From NCBI RefSeq assembly GCF_004364155.1, contig NZ_SOAZ01000003.1, forward strand, positions 62,001 to 126,000: DNA of 64,000 bases, read 5' to 3'. Origin of the DNA: Fonticella tunisiensis (GTDB lineage: Bacteria > Bacillota > Clostridia > Clostridiales > Caloramatoraceae). This document shows positions 35,568 through 46,519 of the stretch, in pieces; positions within the stretch are counted from its first letter, which is position 1, and every line of letters begins with the position of its first letter. The notes under the pieces are model-generated. The model was not told where the DNA came from, searched no databases, and saw only the letters and a program-made list of their open reading frames with translations. The position numbers and the translations under genes were made by a program.

Positions 35568-37262
35568 ATGACAGGTTTACAGTATAATAGACAACAGAAA
35601 ATACGCGAAATAATATCAATTGTCAAATTAGCTTCCTTACTTCTAAGCGCAATAATTGTTTTTACACTCATTTCCAATGACGACAATGATGTTGTTTTTA
35701 GCAATACCGAATATTTTAGTGTTTTTTCCTTATCGCTGACATTTATTATATTAATACTTATATTTAGTATATGGTCATTTTCTTCTAAAAGAAATTACAT
35801 AACGAAACAGGATAAAATAAAACGCTGTATAGAAGATTCCATTTATATTTTAATATTTTCAGTGGTAATTATTATATCCGGAGGCTACACAAGCCAGTAT
35901 AAATTCTTATTTCTATTTATTATTATAACCTCAACCATACAGTCCGGTATTAAATGGGGAGCAGTTTTAGCAACTATATCATCCTTAATAATATTAGCAA
36001 TTGACCTTAGCTTCATTTCTAAAACCCTGGTAAACAAATATTTTGAGAATGACTTAATTTTGGTAGGAGTTTTCATACTCACTGCATGGCCATTAGGATA
36101 TTATGTGAAGATCGAAAGAGAATACGGCGAAAATCTATCACACTTGGTTAATATTGATGGGTTGACAGAAGTTTACAACCACAGATTCTTCCATGCCTCA
36201 CTAAAAAAAGAAATTGAAATATCCAAGAAATCAGGACGTCCAGTTTCAATAATTTTATTGGACATTAACCATTTTAACTATTACAACGAACTTAATGGTT
36301 GTCACTGTGGCGATCAGCTCTTAAAGGAAATAGCCCTTTTATTAAAGAAAAATATAAGGCAGCAAGACATTCTTACAAGATATAAAGGAGATGAATTCGC
36401 CATTATACTTCCAAATACAAATGAAGAAGGTGCTGCTGAATTATCTGAGAAAATTAGATTTGATATTGAAAATTGGAAGTTTAAAGGTAAAGAAAATCAA
36501 CCTGAGGGAAAGATTACAGTTTCGATTGGTACATCGACATTTCCTCAACATGGAAAAACTCATCTGGAATTAATAGAAAGTGCAGATGATGCGTTAAATG
36601 GAGTTAAATTATTTGATAAGAACAGGCTGGATAGTTGCTGCTCTATTCTGGATAAATTGAAAAAAGATATTGAAAAAGCTAATATCGATATAATAACCAC
36701 TGCTAAAACAATTCTAAGCATTATTGATTCTAAGGATAAATATACCTATGAACATACTGAAAGAATAGTTATGTATTCAGAGTTATTGGGAGAAAAACTT
36801 GGACTAACAGATGAGGATAAAAAAGTATTAAAATATGGAGCTTACTTACATGATATTGGAAAGATAAGCATTTCAAAGGGGATTTTAATTAAAAAAACGC
36901 CCTTGACAAATGCAGAATGGGAAATATTTAAGCATCATCCGATAAGCGGAGTAGAAATAATTAAAAATGTTGAATCACTTAAAGATGTAATTCCACTAAT
37001 AAGGCACCATCATGAAAGATATGACGGTACCGGATATCCAAATGGCCTTAAGGCGAACGAAATACCATATCTTGCAAGAATACTTGCTGTTGTAGACAGT
37101 TTCGATGCAATGACCTCCAACAGGCCATATAATAGTAAGCTGACTTGCTATGATGCAATTTTAGAATTAAAAAGATGCAGTGGAACTCAGTTTGACCCGA
37201 TTATTGTTCGGGCATTTATAGAGATAATTGAAGAGAATAAGGATAAATTTGATGCTATATAA
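35568..37262 (+). CDS. Membrane GGDEF plus HD-GYP c-di-GMP protein
   Basis: 564 residues. About six membrane helices (15-175); a GGDEF domain (about 190-350) with the signature altered to KGDEF at 273-277 and an RxxD inhibitory site (RQQD) nine residues before it; then an HD-GYP phosphodiesterase domain (about 365-560) with HDIGKI near 428, HHERYDGTGYP near 480-490. HD-GYP residues look complete, so c-di-GMP hydrolysis is likely; cyclase activity with KGDEF is uncertain. It lies 1.2 kb from the c-di-GMP riboswitch, on the opposite strand. Confidence 0.93.
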   Translation: MTGLQYNRQQKIREIISIVKLASLLLSAIIVFTLISNDDNDVVFSNTEYFSVFSLSLTFIILILIFSIWSFSSKRNYITKQDKIKRCIEDSIYILIFSVVIIISGGYTSQYKFLFLFIIITSTIQSGIKWGAVLATISSLIILAIDLSFISKTLVNKYFENDLILVGVFILTAWPLGYYVKIEREYGENLSHLVNIDGLTEVYNHRFFHASLKKEIEISKKSGRPVSIILLDINHFNYYNELNGCHCGDQLLKEIALLLKKNIRQQDILTRYKGDEFAIILPNTNEEGAAELSEKIRFDIENWKFKGKENQPEGKITVSIGTSTFPQHGKTHLELIESADDALNGVKLFDKNRLDSCCSILDKLKKDIEKANIDIITTAKTILSIIDSKDKYTYEHTERIVMYSELLGEKLGLTDEDKKVLKYGAYLHDIGKISISKGILIKKTPLTNAEWEIFKHHPISGVEIIKNVESLKDVIPLIRHHHERYDGTGYPNGLKANEIPYLARILAVVDSFDAMTSNRPYNSKLTCYDAILELKRCSGTQFDPIIVRAFIEIIEENKDKFDAI

Positions 37263-37266
37263 AATG

Positions 37267-37298
37267 AAGGCGGTTCATTATTAAGAATGAGCCGCCTT
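37267..37298 (+). terminator. Hairpin after the GGDEF/HD-GYP gene
   Basis: 13-bp stem (37267-37279 with 37286-37298, one G-T pair), loop 6, five bases after the stop codon. The T run is short. Confidence 0.65.
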
Positions 37299-37400
37299 GC
37301 CTTATCATTATCATCTTTAAAAAGTCCACTTTGCCAATGCTTCTACTCATAATATAAAAATTGTATAATATGATTTTCCTCTGACCTTCCTGGCATTAAA

Positions 37401-37452
37401 ATAACCTCAATCCAATTTTCTACTTTCATTATTAACACTGGATTGAGGTTAT
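37401..37452 (-). terminator. Terminator of the TetR-ABC operon
   Basis: 14-bp perfect stem (37401-37414 with 37439-37452), 24-base loop, TTTTAATG on the minus strand beyond it. It lies 27 bases past the permease stop. Confidence 0.75.
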
Positions 37453-37478
37453 ATTCATCGTTGTTAACCGCCTCTTTT

Positions 37479-39722
37479 TTACTCTCTTGAAGCCTTTAAA
37501 GCTTCAGCCATTGAAATTCTGTTTATCTTCCTCCTGCTTAAAAACTTGGACAACTCGTAGGTAAGATAAATTACCACAAATCCAATAAAGACGTAGCCGT
37601 ATTCGATGGTTACGGGAAAGGCAAAATTCATGCTTTTTGTTACTGACTTAAACATTGCCCTCAATGACACAAGAAGCAGAGGCACTCCTAAAATGTATCC
37701 AATCAAAACTATAAATGAAGAACTGTTTAATATAAGGGAATACACTTCCTTCCTTCTGTACCCAAGAATCTTCAAAAGGGATATGCTTTCCCTGTTTTCT
37801 TCTATAATCAGCGAAGTCACAACATATATGACTATAAGCCCTATTATAAAGGATATAAAGGCCATGATACCTATTGATGACTTAAGGGGCTGCATCGTAG
37901 AATCTAATGCCTTTTTGAAGTCATCAATTGTCGTTATGCTTAGTAAACTGCTTTCAGATATGTTTAATTTATCACTGCTCCATAGTCCAATGTAGCTGTC
38001 AGATGGATATTTCAGCATATCATTAAACTCTACAAGGGGCATATAGATGTACTCACCTGTATATGTCTCAGCAATGTAATCGACGGTAATGCTGTATTCT
38101 TTTGAATCAAGCTTGTTGACAACCTTTATTGTATCATGAGGTTTTACGCCGAGCTTATCTGCCAGAGGTTTTGTGATAATAACCTTATCAGTGCTTAGCC
38201 AGTTTCCTTGTTTATCTTTAAGCAAAATATATTTTGAGTTCGGACTTATTCCATAAACATAAAATCCTGTTTTACTGTCCGACTTCAATGTAAAGGGTGA
38301 TATTGAGAAAACTTCACCATTTGAAGGCGCTCCATGCTGTAGAGAGTTAAAAATGTACTGGTATTGATACTTATAGGTATCCTCATAGGCATCCTTCATC
38401 AAAAAGTCCATAGAACTTTTTGATGCAAAACCTAAGAGCAAAAGCATGGTTGCAAAAACAACTCCAAGTAAAAGGAATACACTTCTTGGTATACTTCTAA
38501 GCTGCTCCCTCACTTTAAACTTGGTTGAAAACTTAAGCCTGTCCAGCTTTAGCTTCCTTTCGATGAAGCTAACCTTACCCTTTTCCTTTCCACCCTTCAT
38601 TAACTCAACGGGGGAATATTTCAGTGCCCTGTTTACAACAAAGTATCCAGAAATTCCAAGGAAGAATATGGGCAGCAGTAAACTAATTACAACATACTTT
38701 AGGTCAAAGCTTACATAGTCTACTGGTATATTAAAATACATTACCATAAAGTTAAGCATGGGCCTTAAGGTGAAAGCCCCTAATATTGTCCCTATTATTC
38801 CACCTGCCAGTGCTATGGATAAGGGATATGTTAGATAATGCTTCACAATCTCTCTTTTTTTGTAGCCAAGTGCGTATAGGGTTCCAATTAGTATAAATTC
38901 CCTTTTTAGCATTCTCCACATTACTATCCCTGTTAATATACAGGTGAGAAGCAGTATAAATACAGGCATATAGGTACTTATTTGATTGATACCATCAATT
39001 TTTAAGGTTACATATGTTACCCTTGGGTTTTCATCAATATTTGTCCATTTTAGTATAATTATATTTTCACTTTTCAAATAATCTTTAAATTGTGCTATTC
39101 TATTATCTACATCCTTTTTATCTCCATTGAATTTTAGAGTATAGAAGCTGCTTCCTTTATTGATTTCATTAAAATCATCCTTGCTTATTACCGCTATTCC
39201 AAATCTGTTTGGGTCGTTTAATATATCGCTTTCTGATTTTATTGGATATATATAGTTTGGCAGAGACATGAAGCCAGCTATTTTTAAATCTTTGCCATAT
39301 ATATTTATGCTGTCTCCTATTTTCAGTTTATTTGCCTTTGCAAAGGCAGGGTCGATTAGGATATCACTGCCAATTAGCTTATTCCCTTCAATTATTGCAG
39401 GTATATTAACCTTTGTATTTTCGCTGAATATCCTGAGGGTTTTATCCTCAGAAACTAAATAATCAATGGACCTTGTTTCTTCTATTATCATGTTGAACCT
39501 TGATTCTAAATCCTCAATGTTATCAAGCTTCTTATCAGCTATAAAGCTTGCATCTTCCTGTACATAATTTTTTTCAAAGGAAGAAGTCAGATTAACCATG
39601 TTAGTTGTTAGCTGATTAAACATGGTATAAAGAAGACAGCTTATTATAATGAGCATTAGGGATCCCAGGTATTGAGACTTGCTTTCCATCATGGTTCTTT
39701 TTATTTTTTTATTAATTACCAT
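37479..39722 (-). CDS. FtsX/MacB-like ABC permease
   Basis: About 747 residues: N-terminal helix, large outside domain (about 45-245), three helices, a linker, a second N-like helix and outside domain, and three C-terminal helices, the doubled FtsX-type layout of peptide- or lipoprotein-handling permeases. ATG 39722 overlaps the ATPase stop (TAATG), though a GTG at 39728 is possible. Works with the ATPase at 39722-40420. Likely role in efflux or envelope-stress resistance; substrate unknown. Confidence 0.9.
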   Translation of the reverse strand: MVINKKIKRTMMESKSQYLGSLMLIIISCLLYTMFNQLTTNMVNLTSSFEKNYVQEDASFIADKKLDNIEDLESRFNMIIEETRSIDYLVSEDKTLRIFSENTKVNIPAIIEGNKLIGSDILIDPAFAKANKLKIGDSINIYGKDLKIAGFMSLPNYIYPIKSESDILNDPNRFGIAVISKDDFNEINKGSSFYTLKFNGDKKDVDNRIAQFKDYLKSENIIILKWTNIDENPRVTYVTLKIDGINQISTYMPVFILLLTCILTGIVMWRMLKREFILIGTLYALGYKKREIVKHYLTYPLSIALAGGIIGTILGAFTLRPMLNFMVMYFNIPVDYVSFDLKYVVISLLLPIFFLGISGYFVVNRALKYSPVELMKGGKEKGKVSFIERKLKLDRLKFSTKFKVREQLRSIPRSVFLLLGVVFATMLLLLGFASKSSMDFLMKDAYEDTYKYQYQYIFNSLQHGAPSNGEVFSISPFTLKSDSKTGFYVYGISPNSKYILLKDKQGNWLSTDKVIITKPLADKLGVKPHDTIKVVNKLDSKEYSITVDYIAETYTGEYIYMPLVEFNDMLKYPSDSYIGLWSSDKLNISESSLLSITTIDDFKKALDSTMQPLKSSIGIMAFISFIIGLIVIYVVTSLIIEENRESISLLKILGYRRKEVYSLILNSSSFIVLIGYILGVPLLLVSLRAMFKSVTKSMNFAFPVTIEYGYVFIGFVVIYLTYELSKFLSRRKINRISMAEALKASRE

Positions 39723-40420
39723 TACCACTCAATCCTTTCTGCATGGATAATCCTTTCATTTATTATTTCCTCTACAATTTCTCCACTTCTCATCCTGTAA
39801 ACCCTGTTAGCCATGGCGCTTATAGCCGTATTATGGGTTATCATAAGTATGGTTGTGCCAAAATCCCTATTGATCTGCTGCAAAAGCTTTAATATTTCTC
39901 TGGATGTTGAAAAATCCAGAGCTCCTGTTGGCTCGTCGCACAATAGGAGTTTCGGGTTTTTAACCACTGCCCTTGCAATTGAAACTCTCTGCTGCTCTCC
40001 TCCGCTTAACTCCCTTGGGAATCTATATTTTTTATCCAGCATTCCTACAGCCTTTAACACTTCATCTGTATCCAATGGAGACCTGCTGATGTTTGAAACC
40101 ACTTCAATATTCTCACCTACAGTTAAGTTTGGTATTAAATTATAAAACTGAAATATGAAGCCTATATTTTCCCTTCTATAATCTGTAAGCTGATCATCTG
40201 TGAGATTAGTAACTTCAATGTCATCCACCGTTACTTTTCCAGAGTCGCAGCGGTCTATTCCACCTATTATATTAAGTAAAGTTGATTTACCCGATCCTGA
40301 AGGCCCAAGAATCACTCCAATCTCGCCCTTACCAAGGCTCATTTTGACGCCCTTTAAAACATCCGTTTTCACATCTCCAGTCCTATAGCTCTTTTTCAAA
40401 TTTTCTACTTTTATAAACAT
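39722..40420 (-). CDS. LolD/MacB-like ABC ATPase
   Basis: 232 residues. Walker A GPSGSGKSTLL near 40, LSGGEQQRVSIARA signature, Walker B LLLCDEPTGALD, H-loop MITHNT. Typical of ATPases paired with FtsX-type permeases. Its ATG directly follows the TetR stop (TAAATG), so the three genes form one operon. Confidence 0.95.
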   Translation of the reverse strand: MFIKVENLKKSYRTGDVKTDVLKGVKMSLGKGEIGVILGPSGSGKSTLLNIIGGIDRCDSGKVTVDDIEVTNLTDDQLTDYRRENIGFIFQFYNLIPNLTVGENIEVVSNISRSPLDTDEVLKAVGMLDKKYRFPRELSGGEQQRVSIARAVVKNPKLLLCDEPTGALDFSTSREILKLLQQINRDFGTTILMITHNTAISAMANRVYRMRSGEIVEEIINERIIHAERIEW

Positions 40421-41065
40421 TTATTTTGCCCCCATTCCATTTTTTAATAATTCAATCATGGCTTTAATTTCCTTTTCCATCATTTCAAAATCTTCATCTA
40501 CTATATCCTCACCTGCTATTCTCGCTTTCTTCATGAGGTATTCCTTAAATTTAAACGATACTCCTGTAAGAAAAAGAGAAAGCAGCTTATCATCTATGTC
40601 CTTTCGAATAGAACCATTGCTTTTGCCATCCTGAATCAGTTTAAGTATATATTCATCTGAAAATTTCATCATGCAGGCCATAGATTCATCAGTAAATCTG
40701 CTGTATTTACCAAGAAATACATCCTGAATGAAAATAACAACTTCCCTTTCATCCCTTAGCTGAACCCAAATATCCTTGCTATTCTGATAAAAGTAATCGA
40801 AAATATTGACATCCTTATTTGTCATGGTGATGTATTTATTATATTTTTTCACAAGAAGCTCCATGGACCACTGCACTGAATATAGAAAAAGCTCCTTTTT
40901 GTTCTCAAAGTACTGATACATGCTGCCCTTCGCAACTCCGGCACTTTTTGCAATGTTGCCTACGTTTCCCTTTTCAAAACCGTTTTTCGAAAATTCACTG
41001 ATTGCAGCCCTCATTATCTTCTCCCGTTTGTCCTCACTGAGATTAAAAAATGTATCCTTTGGCAC
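40421..41065 (-). CDS. TetR-family repressor of the ABC operon
   Basis: About 214 residues. TetR helix-turn-helix at about 14-60 (IMRAAISEFSKNGF, VGNIAKSAGVAKGSMYQYF) and a helical ligand-binding part. GTG 41065 has AAGGAG at 7 bases; the longer reading lacks a ribosome site. It lies first in the operon and probably represses it through the palindrome at 41130-41149. Confidence 0.9.
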   Translation of the reverse strand: MPKDTFFNLSEDKREKIMRAAISEFSKNGFEKGNVGNIAKSAGVAKGSMYQYFENKKELFLYSVQWSMELLVKKYNKYITMTNKDVNIFDYFYQNSKDIWVQLRDEREVVIFIQDVFLGKYSRFTDESMACMMKFSDEYILKLIQDGKSNGSIRKDIDDKLLSLFLTGVSFKFKEYLMKKARIAGEDIVDEDFEMMEKEIKAMIELLKNGMGAK

Positions 41066-41129
41066 TTTATCACTCCTTTTTCCTTCGTTTAATAAGCATA
41101 ATCTATATAGCGACATTTTGAATCGAAAT

Positions 41130-41149
41130 ATATGACTTATTGGTCATAT
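41130..41149. promoter_or_regulatory. Candidate TetR operator
   Basis: ATATGAC and GTCATAT (41130-41136, 41143-41149) form an inverted repeat around 6 bases, 65 bases ahead of the repressor start. A further half site CAGTCATAT lies at 41157-41165. The rest of the 41066-41530 gap is AT-rich without a recognised feature. Confidence 0.6.
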
Positions 41150-41530
41150 GACCTTACAGTCATATTATAGAGCTAAAATTTTTCTAAATCAATATGATAT
41201 TAAAAAATATATGATTTGCATAATTTAAAATATGATAAGCATTATAGAGAGATGATATCTGAAGTAATTTTTATAAATCAGGTTAATATAACTGCAGCCT
41301 TATGGTTTAAGCCATAAATCAATGAAATAATTTTGTTTAACAGTGTTTAATTTCTGCAGCAGTGGATTTATATAGTTTTTCAATTATAAAATCAAAAAAA
41401 GAAGTAAAAACCTATGCAATCCTTCAAATTATGAATAAGATAACTTTACTTTTAAACTTGAAGAATTATAATATTATCAATAGATATTAATTATTAATTG
41501 CTATTTATCCCATATGAAGGAGGTATAAGA

Positions 41531-42790
41531 ATGAAATTTTTGAAGAAACAGTTTAGTGGACAACATAAACCCAGATTTATGGCTCTCGATTTCATAAAGT
41601 ATATAGGCCCCGGACTTCTAGTAACTGTTGGATTTATAGATCCCGGCAACTGGGCTTCAAACGTTGCTGCAGGTTCTAATTACGGATACTCGCTGCTTTG
41701 GATGGTAACTCTGGCTACCATTATGCTAATAGTCCTTCAGCACAATGCTGCCCACCTTGGAATAGCTACTGGTTACTGCCTGTCTGAAGCTTCAACCAAG
41801 TTCGTAAGACCCTGGATAAGCAAAATTGCGCTATCATCATCCGTTATGGCAGCAATATCCACTGCTCTTGCGGAACTTCTTGGCGGGGCAATTGCACTCA
41901 ACATGTTGTTTGGCATCCCTATAAAATTAGGCAGTATACTGGTATTAATCATAGTTTTATGGATGCTCTTAACTAACTCCTACAGAAGACTGGAGAGATG
42001 GATTATTGGATTTGTATCTTTAATAGGTATTTCCTTCATCTTTGAGTTAAGCCTCGTTCATATAAACTGGCATAAGGCAGCTGCCGGATGGGTTACTCCT
42101 TCCTTCCCTCCTGGCTCTATGCCTGTTATAATGAGCGTTCTTGGAGCCGTTGTAATGCCCCATAATCTATTTCTACACTCTGAGGTTATCCAAAGCAGGC
42201 AGTGGAACCTTAAGGATGAATCTATTATGACAAAACAGCTGAGATATGAGTTCCTGGATACCCTTTTTTCAATGATAACGGGATGGGCAATAAATAGTGC
42301 AATGATATTAATAGCATCCGCAACCTTTTTCACCCAGAACATCAGCGTAACTGAGCTTTCTCAGGCTCAACAGATGCTTAGACCAATGCTTGGAAATACT
42401 GCTTCGGTAGTTTTTGCCCTTGCACTTTTGTTCTCTGGAATTTCCTCATCCGTTACAGCAGGTATGGCTGGAGGAAGCATTTTCTCGGGATTTTTCATGG
42501 AACCGTACGATATTCATGATTCCCATACCAAAACCGGAGTGGGCATAACCCTAATAACTGCTGCTTTAATCATATTCTTTATAAAAAACCCCTTTAATGG
42601 TCTGGTATACTCTCAGATGTTTTTGAGCATTCAACTTCCAATAACAATATTCCTTCAAATATATTTAACATCATCTAAAACTGTTATGGGCAAGTTTGCA
42701 AACAACAACCTTCAAAAGCTTTATCTCTGGATAATCGGATTGATCGTAACAACGCTTAACATAATGCTTCTGATAAGCTATTTAAGGTAA
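41531..42790 (+). CDS. NRAMP-family divalent metal transporter
   Basis: 419 residues, about 11 helices. The two metal-binding motifs are intact: DPGN in helix 1 (FIDPGNWAS) and MPH in helix 6 (AVVMPHNLFLHS), so Mn2+/Fe2+ import driven by protons is expected. Start ATG 41531 follows GAAGGAGG. Stands alone. I found no clear Mn or Fe regulator site upstream. Confidence 0.93.
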   Translation: MKFLKKQFSGQHKPRFMALDFIKYIGPGLLVTVGFIDPGNWASNVAAGSNYGYSLLWMVTLATIMLIVLQHNAAHLGIATGYCLSEASTKFVRPWISKIALSSSVMAAISTALAELLGGAIALNMLFGIPIKLGSILVLIIVLWMLLTNSYRRLERWIIGFVSLIGISFIFELSLVHINWHKAAAGWVTPSFPPGSMPVIMSVLGAVVMPHNLFLHSEVIQSRQWNLKDESIMTKQLRYEFLDTLFSMITGWAINSAMILIASATFFTQNISVTELSQAQQMLRPMLGNTASVVFALALLFSGISSSVTAGMAGGSIFSGFFMEPYDIHDSHTKTGVGITLITAALIIFFIKNPFNGLVYSQMFLSIQLPITIFLQIYLTSSKTVMGKFANNNLQKLYLWIIGLIVTTLNIMLLISYLR

Positions 42791-42813
42791 TTAAGCATTG
42801 ACTCCATCGAATT

Positions 42814-43056
42814 TTATAGCCCAATATCACTCCCCCTCCCCTTTATGTAGTCTACATATCCATTAAAGACCGGTATATCAGCCTCTGCCCAGTCTAGATT
42901 TGACAAACTACCTGGTTCGCCCCAAATTACCTTGTTATGCTCCCTGCATATCTCTATTCTATCATTCCTTATAGAATATACAATCGAATACCTCCATTCA
43001 AATAGCCATGGTTGCAGAAGATGTGATTTGAATATATAGCCATGGATATATAAAAG
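42814..43056 (-). pseudogene. C-terminal remnant of an unknown protein
   Basis: About 80 open codons on the minus strand without a start: HGYIFKSHLLQPWLFEW, then REHNKVIWGEPGSLSNLDWA and DIPVFNGYVDYIKGRG to a stop at 42814. The composition and continuity look like real protein. Family not recognised. The 5' side is cut by a stop at 43057-43059. Confidence 0.4.
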
Positions 43057-43070
43057 TTACTCCCTGGATA

Positions 43071-43100
43071 TTGACATTGAACAATAAAATAATTTATAAT
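43071..43100 (+). promoter_or_regulatory. Sigma-A promoter of the PTS gene
   Basis: TTGACA at 43071-43076 and TATAAT at 43095-43100, 18 bases apart: both boxes match consensus perfectly. Confidence 0.85.
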
Positions 43101-43140
43101 TAGGATAAAATTGATTATAAATATAAGTTGCAACGAGGCA

Positions 43141-43180
43141 AGAGCGAAAGGATTACAATTCCTTTCTGCTCTTTTTATTT
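43141..43180 (+). terminator. Leader terminator (attenuator) ahead of the PTS gene
   Basis: AGAGC-GAAAGGA pairs with TCCTTTC-T-GCTCT, followed by TTTTTATTTT, 60 bases ahead of the PTS start and downstream of the promoter. In related PTS leaders such a terminator is opened by a BglG/GlcT-type antiterminator. The GAGGCAAGAGC just before it could be part of an antiterminator stem, but no complete RAT consensus and no antiterminator gene are visible. Confidence 0.75.
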
Positions 43181-43240
43181 TAAAACTGTTAATTAGCCTA
43201 ATCCAATCAAATTAAAAATATATTTTTAGGAGGGAATCAT

Positions 43241-44626
43241 ATGAATAACAAATTTCTAGCCGGCTTACAAAAGCTTGGTAAAGCACTCATGACTCCAGTT
43301 GCCGTTCTTCCGGCAGCAGCACTTTTACTAAGACTTGGAGCAGAGGACGTATTAAACATCAAATGGATGAATGCAGCGGGTGATGCTGTGTTTGGAAACC
43401 TTGCTCTTATTTTTGCCATTGGTATCGCCATCGGTCTTGCAGAGGAAAATAACGGTGTGGCAGGACTCGCAGCTGCAGTTGGATACTTTGTTCTTACAAA
43501 GGTTGCAGCTACCTTTAATGAAAAAATTAATATGGGTGTTCTCGCAGGAATTATCGTAGGTGTTTTAGCAGGATATTTATACAACAAATATAAGGCTATT
43601 AAGGTTCCAGATTTCTTAGGATTCTTTGGTGGAAAGAGATTTGTACCAATTGTTACATCCTTCTATACACTAATCATTGGTGTATTGGCAGGATATGTAT
43701 GGCCACTTATTCAAAATGCAATAAGCTCCTTTGGAAATGCAATTGCAAATTCCGGGGCAATAGGCGCTGGAATATTTGGCTTCCTAAACAGACTATTAAT
43801 ACCCTTTGGACTTCACCATGTTCTTAACTCCTTTGTTTGGTTCCAATTCGGTGAGTTTACAAATGCATCGGGTAAAGTTGTAACCGGAGACCTTACAAGG
43901 TTCTTTGCCAAGGATCCAACTGCAGGAACCTTTATGACAGGATTCTTCCCAATTATGATGTTTGCACTCCCAGCGGCATGTTTTGCCATGATATCAGCTG
44001 CAAAGAAAGAAAATAGAAAAGCAGTTACCGGTATGCTTCTTGGAGTTGCCCTAACATCTTTCCTAACAGGAATAACTGAACCAATAGAATTCCTATTCAT
44101 GTTTATTGCTCCGGCTCTTTATTTTATACATGCTGTTCTTACCGGTTTATCACTGGCATTAACAACAGCCCTTGGCATAAGATTAGGTTTTGGATTTTCG
44201 GCTGGTCTCATAGACTATATATTAAGCTTTGGAATAGCAAGCAAACCTTTACTTGCCATTGTAATAGGTTTAATATTTGCTATATTCTACTACATCATAT
44301 TCCTTTATGTTATCAAGAAATATAACCTGCCAACTCCAGGAAGAATAAATGAGGAATCCGCTGTGCTTTCAAACCTTGGAAACAACAAACTCAAGGAAAA
44401 GGGGTCAGAAATACTTAAGGCCCTTGGTGGAAAGGAAAACATAAGTGTAATTGACGCATGTGTAACAAGAATAAGAGTTACTGTAAAGGATAGTTCATTG
44501 GTTAACGAAGCAAGACTTAAGGAACTTGGAGCAACTGGAGTTCTAAGGATGGGTTCAAACAACTTCCAGGTAGTCGTAGGTACAATTGCCGATCCACTTG
44601 TAACACATATTAAGACCATAATGTAA
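43241..44626 (+). CDS. PTS EIICB permease, glucose/N-acetylglucosamine type
   Basis: 461 residues: EIIC sugar channel (about 1-370, ten or so helices, with FLTGITEPIEFLFMF near 280) and a C-terminal EIIB domain with the phosphorylated Cys at 407 (IDACVTRIRV). EIIA is missing and must come from elsewhere. It imports and phosphorylates a sugar. The neighbouring 6-phospho-beta-glucosidase may act on imported beta-glucosides, but sugar specificity within the superfamily is not certain. Strong AGGAGGG site. Confidence 0.93.
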   Translation: MNNKFLAGLQKLGKALMTPVAVLPAAALLLRLGAEDVLNIKWMNAAGDAVFGNLALIFAIGIAIGLAEENNGVAGLAAAVGYFVLTKVAATFNEKINMGVLAGIIVGVLAGYLYNKYKAIKVPDFLGFFGGKRFVPIVTSFYTLIIGVLAGYVWPLIQNAISSFGNAIANSGAIGAGIFGFLNRLLIPFGLHHVLNSFVWFQFGEFTNASGKVVTGDLTRFFAKDPTAGTFMTGFFPIMMFALPAACFAMISAAKKENRKAVTGMLLGVALTSFLTGITEPIEFLFMFIAPALYFIHAVLTGLSLALTTALGIRLGFGFSAGLIDYILSFGIASKPLLAIVIGLIFAIFYYIIFLYVIKKYNLPTPGRINEESAVLSNLGNNKLKEKGSEILKALGGKENISVIDACVTRIRVTVKDSSLVNEARLKELGATGVLRMGSNNFQVVVGTIADPLVTHIKTIM

Positions 44627-44668
44627 ATTTTATAAGCTTATATACAGGAGTCGAAAGACTCCTGTCAG

Positions 44669-44703
44669 GCTGTTGACATACATATTTTGTCAACAGCTTT
44701 TTT
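44669..44703 (+). terminator. Terminator of the PTS gene
   Basis: 10-bp stem GCTGTTGACA/TGTCAACAGC (44669-44678, 44688-44697) with six T. A second hairpin (CAGGAGTC-GAAA-GACTCCTG, 44645-44664) precedes it. Confidence 0.92.
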
Positions 44704-44873
44704 GCGTAACAAAAAGGATTTTTTTATCTTTGCAGAACTTGCCTGTGCCCTTGGTTCCTACATAAGCTCTTCTCACTCAGCCTGATGTACTGCTTTAAAA
44801 GTCCAGCCCTGTATGTAGTGCACCTCACAATACAAATATGACTTAATGAGATATCTACTGACCACTCAACAAC

Positions 44874-44893
44874 AAACTGTACCGGTACAGTTT
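44874..44893. promoter_or_regulatory. Perfect 20-bp palindrome, operator candidate for the glucosidase gene
   Basis: AAACTGTACCGGTACAGTTT, 138 bases before the start of the GH1 gene. The form fits a dimeric GntR- or LacI-type repressor. No such regulator gene is in the window. The rest of the 44704-45030 gap is non-coding. Confidence 0.65.
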
Positions 44894-45015
44894 CTCTAAT
44901 TTTCGATTGTAGCATGCATTATATAATAATATACTTACTTTTATAATATAATAATTATCGTAAAAATTTCGAAAGGCCTTTGAAGATTTATAGAAATTCA
45001 CAGAAAAATATATAG

Positions 45016-46470
<1,455 letters not shown>

Positions 46471-46510
46471 AAAACAAGGTGTGTTCCTGTAAGGAGCACA
46501 CCTTGTTTTT
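46471..46510. terminator. Bidirectional terminator between the GH1 and CYTH genes
   Basis: AAAACAAGGTGTG-TTCC stem with GGAG-CACACCTTGTTTT, followed by T on the plus strand and A-rich on the other side, in the gap between convergent genes. Confidence 0.9.
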
Positions 46511-46519
46511 ACTTCCATG

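Noticed and set aside
35422-35619. Minus-strand 65-codon frame over the start of the GGDEF/HD-GYP gene
   Set aside because: Its N-terminal part is antisense to the true gene start and there is no ribosome site; only the separate decayed frame at 35263-35430 looks coding-like.
41200-41520. Mn-sensing (yybP-ykoY) riboswitch ahead of the NRAMP gene
   Set aside because: The conserved loop sequences of that riboswitch are absent; only scattered short inverted repeats are present.
44724-44915. Minus-strand 63-codon frame over the palindrome at 44874
   Set aside because: No family resemblance, no ribosome site, and it covers what looks like an operator and leader region.
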